Shown here: positions 59,960-64,000 of the stretch, in pieces
Layout: each line of letters opens with the position of its first letter
Numbering within the stretch: the stretch's first letter is position 1
Source of the DNA: an uncultured Clostridia bacterium
GTDB taxonomy: Bacteria; Bacillota; Clostridia; Oscillospirales; Ruminococcaceae
DNA: 64,000 nt
Reading direction: 5' to 3'
Assembly (NCBI GenBank): GCA_947625155.1
Contig: CANQNG010000005.1
Span: forward strand, 1-64,000
Position numbers and translations under genes: made by a program
The notes under the pieces: generated by a model
The model's input: the letters and a program-made list of their open reading frames with translations, nothing else
Told to the model about the DNA's origin: nothing
The model's database searches: none

Positions 59960-61459
59960 CTACTCCCAGTTCCGGACGGCATCGTTGTAATACTGTATCA
60001 TGACGGGTCTGGTGAGCTGATTGACCGCTACGCTGTCCGTCATTTCGTCCTTTCCGAACATGAACAGCCCGGCAAGATCTTCCTCGGTGAGAAAACGGGT
60101 ATCTTCCGGCAAAGGATGCTGCTGTGTCAGGGCCTCCCTGCCAGCCATGTTGAACCCCCAGTCACCGAAGGCAGGCACTTGCAGATGATAGGGCAGCACC
60201 TGCAGCCCTTCGCTTTTCAGGGTAGCATTCACACACCAGAAAGCCTTGGTGGCATAGTAGGGGCTGGTGGACTGCACGTTCAGCACACCGCCCGGTGCAA
60301 GGTGCTGGGCACAGAGACGGTAGAAAATGTTCGTGTACAGCTTGTTGAGAGCTTCGTTATTCGGGTCGGGCAGATCGACCAGTATCACGTCATAGGTTTC
60401 CGTACAAGTCTCCAGATATTCGTAGGCATCTTCGTTGATCAGCGTCAGGCGGTCACTGGTGAGGGAATCCTGATTGAGGGCAGTGATCAGCGGATGTTCA
60501 CTGCAAAGCGCCGTCATGCCCGGATCCAGATCGACCAGCGTGATGTGCGTTTCCGGGTAGCGCAGCAATTCCCTTGCCGCAAGCCCGTCGCCGCCGCCAA
60601 GTACCAGTACCTCGTCCTGTGCAGCGGCATATGCCATGGGGATGTGTACCAGCGCTTCATGGTAGCGGTATTCGTCCATCGTGGAGAACTGACAGTTCCC
60701 GTCGATGTAGAGGCGTATGTCATCTTTATGCCTTGTCATAACGATCTTCTGATAGGCAGTCTGTTCGGAGAGGATGATATTGTCCCGGTACAGTCCGCCC
60801 TCAATGACACTTCCGATATTTTCCGAAAGCAGCATACCGCAGAACATGCACCCCAGCAGAAAACAGGTCAGGATACGGAGCGTTCTGCCGTGCCGCATCC
60901 GTTCCCGGTAGCGGAACAAGATCAGCACTGCCGCCGTCAGATTGCACGTCCCTGCCAGAAAGGCAGTCGCAAAATAGCCCAGATGCGGCAGCAGGAGCAG
61001 CGGAAATGCGATCGAGCCGACTAGACCGCCGATGTAGTCAAAGGAGAAGATCGCAGAAAGCGTGATCCGCAGGTCTTTGCGGTCGGCTTCAATGATGCGG
61101 GTGAGCAGCGGGATCTCTAAGCCTGCCAGTGTGCCGATGAGGATGATCTCCAGATACATGACCAGAGCGTAGGAGGCGAGATACAGATTTGCCAGAAACA
61201 GGATGAGGGAGCTGCATCCGCCGACCACGCCGATCGCGATCTCCACACAGGTAAAGCAGTTCCAGAGGTGTTTCCGGATGTATTTGGAGAGGAACGAACC
61301 AACGCCCAAGGCGCACATGTACAGTCCGATCGTGACCGAATACTGCAAGGTCGAGTCGCCCACCAGATAGGAACTGACCGCACTGATGATCAGCTCATAG
61401 ACCATCGAACAGCCTGAGATCATCAGTGTGGTCAGCATTAAAAGTCTGTATGGCTTCAT
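59960..61459 (-). CDS. Membrane-fused spermidine-synthase-like protein
   Basis: This 499-aa protein has an N-terminal membrane part of about six or seven helices (to about residue 210) followed by a spermidine-synthase-type Rossmann domain: EYRYHEALVHIPMA, LVLGGGDGLAARELLRYPET and ILVDLPDPNNEALNKLY. The aminopropyl-transfer Asp is kept (DLPDP) but the usual D-S-S/T-D-P context is changed. Its start codon overlaps the DUF350 stop by one base (TGATG), and no good ribosome-binding site is seen, so coupling is likely. It is the last gene of the speD-like operon. Confidence 0.82.
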   Translation of the reverse strand: MKPYRLLMLTTLMISGCSMVYELIISAVSSYLVGDSTLQYSVTIGLYMCALGVGSFLSKYIRKHLWNCFTCVEIAIGVVGGCSSLILFLANLYLASYALVMYLEIILIGTLAGLEIPLLTRIIEADRKDLRITLSAIFSFDYIGGLVGSIAFPLLLLPHLGYFATAFLAGTCNLTAAVLILFRYRERMRHGRTLRILTCFLLGCMFCGMLLSENIGSVIEGGLYRDNIILSEQTAYQKIVMTRHKDDIRLYIDGNCQFSTMDEYRYHEALVHIPMAYAAAQDEVLVLGGGDGLAARELLRYPETHITLVDLDPGMTALCSEHPLITALNQDSLTSDRLTLINEDAYEYLETCTETYDVILVDLPDPNNEALNKLYTNIFYRLCAQHLAPGGVLNVQSTSPYYATKAFWCVNATLKSEGLQVLPYHLQVPAFGDWGFNMAGREALTQQHPLPEDTRFLTEEDLAGLFMFGKDEMTDSVAVNQLTRPVMIQYYNDAVRNWE

Positions 61460-61890
61460 CACATGATAACACCGCTGATGAGAATGGCAAGCCCTGCAAA
61501 AATGCCGGCTACCATGATGCCTGCGGCAGTGTTGCCGCTGCCGATCTCATCATTGAGGTTGTACTGCCTGTTGAAATACCGGATCACCAGATACCCCAGC
61601 ATAAAGAACAGGATACCGGTGAGGAAATAGATCACACTTCCCAGCAATCCGGTCAGGAGCGTTTCTTTCACGGCTTCAGCGGGTGCGGAATAAATGGCTG
61701 CCCGCAGCAGGATGCCGATGCCGACAAATGTGCCTGCCGACACAAAACCGACTGCCTGATTTCCCTTTTTGATCTCCTCCGGGAAAGAACAGGGAATGAT
61801 CAGGTCGATCAGGAAATTGCCCGCCAGCATCAGCACGATGCCCAGACAGGAATAAATTGCCACATCCAGCAGATCATACAAATAATTCAT
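61459..61890 (-). CDS. DUF350 membrane protein
   Basis: This 143-aa protein has four hydrophobic helices in two similar halves (IYSCLGIVLMLAGNFLIDLI..., LGSVIYFLTGILFFMLGYLV...). The loop IKKGNQAVGFVSAGTFVGIG and the later IGSGNTAAGIMVAGIFAGLA show the internal repeat typical of DUF350 (YjfL family). Function unknown. AGCAAGGAGGAAATGAT precedes the ATG. Confidence 0.85.
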   Translation of the reverse strand: MNYLYDLLDVAIYSCLGIVLMLAGNFLIDLIIPCSFPEEIKKGNQAVGFVSAGTFVGIGILLRAAIYSAPAEAVKETLLTGLLGSVIYFLTGILFFMLGYLVIRYFNRQYNLNDEIGSGNTAAGIMVAGIFAGLAILISGVIM

Positions 61891-61921
61891 ATCATTTCCT
61901 CCTTGCTATCTGGGTAGATGA

Positions 61922-63004
61922 TCACTTACCGTCGCTCAGACCGCCGCCGGAGCTGGAACGGGAAGCGATGCTGCTCTGACGGACACTGTTGGAGTAGGTG
62001 TTATAGGCGTTGGAGCTGGAATAGCTGATCGTGTCCGCAGAAGAGTAACTGCTATAGGGAGAGGCGTAATGGTAAGACGACGAGTCCGCCGTATACCCTG
62101 TGGAATAGTAAAATCTCCGGTAATACCGCCTTGTACGGTCACTGGACTGGTAGGGGTCATCGTCCGTTGTGTAGGCATATTTCCGGTTGGAGATCTGTAC
62201 GAGCACCTCATCGTTCAGTGAGCTGTAGACCAGACAGTACTCCTTATCCGTCAGAATGGCGATCGCACCCTCTGTTTCCGCATCGTCACGCTGCACATAT
62301 TCTGTGTCTCCTTCGATGGCATTGATGATATCTGTCGCTGCGGCATCCACGGTGGCAGAAACTGCCTTGTAAACATTCGCTTTCTGTTTTTCGTTCCCGG
62401 TGATCGAGGTCACATAAGAATAGTAGGCAGAATTTTTCTTGAGGTATTTTGCGATCGTTCCATGTGTCGGCAGCAGCGGGGGGATAAAATTGAGCAGGAC
62501 GGTCAGAACGAACACGACCGTGATGACGATAAACCCGGCGTTCTTCCTGACGGTGTTCCCGGTCACAGTGACGGCAGTCTTGGCAGCATTGCTGCTGACC
62601 TGCCAGAATTCATCCGCATCTAAGTAATAGCCGACAGAAGTCTCCCGTTCTCCGTCCCATGTTTCGTTGGAAATGATCTTTTCCTCTGTCTCGTCCTCAA
62701 ATTCCGAAAAGAACGCCCGTTCCCCCGTGGATACATCCACATCCCCTGCATGGGAAACGACTTCCTCCGTCCCCTGATCGACCTGATGATAGCCTGTCAT
62801 ATCCGGTGTAGCTGTGACTTCCCAGAGGGAATATTCCTGATTTCCCTCATCGACGGTCAGCCAGCGTTCCGGACCGCCGCCTTCCGGGCGCAGGCGATAC
62901 TCGTCCCACGTGCTCCCCTCCATGGTATCCCGGAAAGAAATGCGCCCCAGCACTTCAAACAGCATACCGTCTGCACAAATGGTATCGCCGACCTGAAATT
63001 TCAT
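61922..63004 (-). CDS. DUF4178 membrane protein with Ser/Tyr-rich tail
   Basis: This 360-aa protein has an N-terminal beta-rich DUF4178-type domain (VGDTICADGMLFEVLGRISF, WDEYRLRPEGG), one transmembrane helix (about 157-178, FIVITVVFVLTVLLNFI), and an extracytoplasmic or lumenal region ending in about 80 residues dominated by Ser and Tyr (YSSYSSADTISYSSSNAY). The start at 63004 overlaps the speD-like stop by 4 nt. Tail composition resembles that of membrane-anchored DUF4178 proteins in PspA/YjfL-type operons. Confidence 0.8.
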   Translation of the reverse strand: MKFQVGDTICADGMLFEVLGRISFRDTMEGSTWDEYRLRPEGGGPERWLTVDEGNQEYSLWEVTATPDMTGYHQVDQGTEEVVSHAGDVDVSTGERAFFSEFEDETEEKIISNETWDGERETSVGYYLDADEFWQVSSNAAKTAVTVTGNTVRKNAGFIVITVVFVLTVLLNFIPPLLPTHGTIAKYLKKNSAYYSYVTSITGNEKQKANVYKAVSATVDAAATDIINAIEGDTEYVQRDDAETEGAIAILTDKEYCLVYSSLNDEVLVQISNRKYAYTTDDDPYQSSDRTRRYYRRFYYSTGYTADSSSYHYASPYSSYSSADTISYSSSNAYNTYSNSVRQSSIASRSSSGGGLSDGK

Positions 63005-63351
63005 ATGCTGCCCCCTTTTATAATGTCACGCCTGATCTTGCGGATACGGTGTTCCGTGCATCCGATCGCTTCTGCAAAGGCGACCGCAGCCGCTTCCGGA
63101 ATGTCCTCGGCGCAGGAAAAGATATCGACTGCCGCATATCCGTATTCCGGCCATGTGTGAATGGAAAAATGCGAAGTCGTGATCACTGCAATATACGATA
63201 CCCCGATCGGTGTAAACGAATGCACACATTCACTGACGATCTCTGCGCCGATGGCATGCACGACGGAATGTGCCATTCCGGCGAGTGCTTCTGCATCGTT
63301 GAGCAATGCCGTGTCACAGCCATAATAATCTGCTATCATCTGAACTGCCAT
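63001..63351 (-). CDS. speD: S-adenosylmethionine decarboxylase proenzyme-like (SpeD/SpeH)
   Basis: This 116-aa pyruvoyl-enzyme homologue has GVSYIAVITTSHFSIHTWPE followed by YGYAAVDIFSC. The family's self-cleaving Ser, catalytic His (SIHTWPE) and Cys (FSC) are in place, but the residue before the Ser is Thr where typical SpeD has Glu (ESH). It could be an AdoMet decarboxylase, or a homologue with altered substrate such as an arginine or ornithine decarboxylase. The start at 63351 follows AAAGGAGGCGGATAC; the longer upstream reading covers the promoter. First gene of the operon. Confidence 0.83.
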   Translation of the reverse strand: MAVQMIADYYGCDTALLNDAEALAGMAHSVVHAIGAEIVSECVHSFTPIGVSYIAVITTSHFSIHTWPEYGYAAVDIFSCAEDIPEAAAVAFAEAIGCTEHRIRKIRRDIIKGGSI

Positions 63352-63385
63352 GTATCCGCCTCCTTTGGTAGAAATTATTATAAGT

Positions 63386-63414
63386 ATTATATCATTTCCC
63401 GCTGAAAATGTCAA
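63386..63414 (-). promoter_or_regulatory. Consensus sigma-A promoter of the speD-like operon
   Basis: On the minus strand TTGACA, exactly 17 nt and TATAAT, about 35 nt upstream of the speD-like start. It is a full consensus promoter, so strong basal expression is expected. Confidence 0.88.
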
Positions 63415-63449
63415 TAGCTTTTTGAAAGAAGGAGTGGACAATAGCGTTG

Positions 63450-64000
63450 TTAAAGAAAATCAACGACAGAGAAAGGAAGTTCACCGGTCTTCTTACGTTG
63501 ACGGTATTTATATTTAGCTAAGCCAAAGCGATTGTAAGCATCAATGAATACAGCCACAACCGCATAAAGTGTTTCAATTTTTCGGGCAAAGCATCTGCTT
63601 CTTCTTGCAAGAACAGGAATATAATGGCGTAAATCAGCATTTATGCTTTCAACATTATGTGTATCTTTTTTATCTCGTATATTACGAATGTGCCTGCCCG
63701 GAAAAACAACATCCATGTATCCGAAGTATCCATCAGTATAATAAAAATCAGCTTCAGGTGAATTGTCAACAATATTTTGTATTCGTTCACTCGATTTATC
63801 AGACGCAGCATCAAAACCGACGATCAAACGTGGATCTCGGCTTATCATCGTTATTAAATAAACATTTTCACGAGTTTCCGAATTACCTTTTCTTCCTACA
63901 AACCAATAGAGTTCATCTAATTCACGCTCTGATGGCAAATTTTCAATCTCAACATCAACCTCAACGTCAAGATTTAGTTTTTTTTATCCAGTTATAGACA
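63450..64000 (-). mobile_element. IS1-like transposase, 3' part, cut by the window end
   Basis: The main frame has DELYWFVGRKGNSETRENVY, YYTDGYFGYMD and HNVESINADLRHYIPVLARR, a DDE set like IS1-family InsB with the typical C-terminal arginine-rich NxxLRHY region. It stays open upstream to a TAA at 63984-63986. A second frame from the window edge reads VYNWIKKTKS and stops at 63967. The two meet at a run of eight A (63978-63985), so the element may have two frames joined by slippage. DNA here is clearly more AT-rich than the rest of the window, as for an acquired element. The IS end lies somewhere in about 63420-63450. Confidence 0.75.

Noticed and set aside
63967-63999. Programmed -1 frameshift as in classical IS1
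   Set aside because: Reading the run of eight A, a -1 shift reaches a TAA at once; the transposase frame needs +1 or -2.

Overview
The window looks like chromosome from a cellulolytic, cellulosome-forming Ruminococcus (Bacillota, Oscillospirales; similar in gene content to R. champanellensis or R. flavefaciens). Reasons: two adjacent GH9 cellulases carry C-terminal dockerins, an LPQTG-anchored surface protein carries two dockerin-like modules, and there is a SCIFF peptide with its maturase, a pyruvate,phosphate dikinase, an NfnAB-type transhydrogenase and a set of sporulation-type membrane genes (ytaF, yqfC, yqfD, ylbJ-like, spoVB-like). This identification is inference from gene content. No rRNA, tRNA or CRISPR array was recognised.

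Layout. 0-5.4 kb (minus strand): SCIFF peptide scfA and radical-SAM maturase scfB separated by a terminator-like hairpin, a 550-bp GC-rich repeat block, a small TIGR04086-like membrane protein, yajC, and nfnB/nfnA. 5.4-12.3 kb (mostly plus): a second repeat block, an HMGL-type aldolase with a polytopic membrane protein, a PdaA-like deacetylase, a minus-strand GH5 lipoprotein, and a cytidylate-kinase-like protein. 12.4-19.9 kb (minus): GH13 alpha-glucan hydrolase and glycogen phosphorylase, thioesterase plus GtrA protein, and htpG under a perfect CIRCE operator. 20.2-27.1 kb (plus): ppdK, ytaF-like protein, a third repeat block, a GGDEF-EAL membrane protein and a chemoreceptor-like protein lacking the signalling domain. 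27.1-33.4 kb (minus): one tightly overlapping operon, murD - two M42 peptidases - GNAT - methionine gamma-lyase-like protein - single-pass membrane protein. 33.5-37 kb (plus): ppk1 and an AI-2E-family permease. 37.2-44.5 kb (minus): LPQTG/dockerin surface protein, an XRE-type regulator split by an in-frame stop, and clpB behind a ribbon-helix-helix-like gene. 44.6-50.4 kb (plus): the two GH9-dockerin cellulases. 50.5-63 kb: yqfC/yqfD, ylbJ-like, a DtxR-like regulator, a FeoB-associated Cys-rich protein, the mazG-HU-rqcP operon, trpS, an aminotransferase and a SpoVB-like flippase. 60-63.4 kb (minus): a four-gene operon speD-like / DUF4178 / DUF350 / membrane-fused spermidine-synthase-like. The last 550 bp hold the 3' part of an AT-rich IS1-like element cut by the window edge.

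How the genes fit together. The extracellular cellulases and GH5 degrade cellulose or glucans. The GH13 enzyme and GlgP handle alpha-glucan stores, PpdK and NfnAB serve PPi/ATP and ferredoxin/NAD(P)H economy, and HtpG, ClpB and RqcP are proteostasis functions.

Best candidates for something under-described: the speD/DUF4178/DUF350/speE-like membrane operon, whose SpeD has Thr instead of the usual Glu before the self-cleaving Ser; the [dockerin-X]2-LPQTG surface protein; the interspersed GC-rich palindromic repeats; the RHH-ClpB pair; and the nonsense-interrupted regulator.
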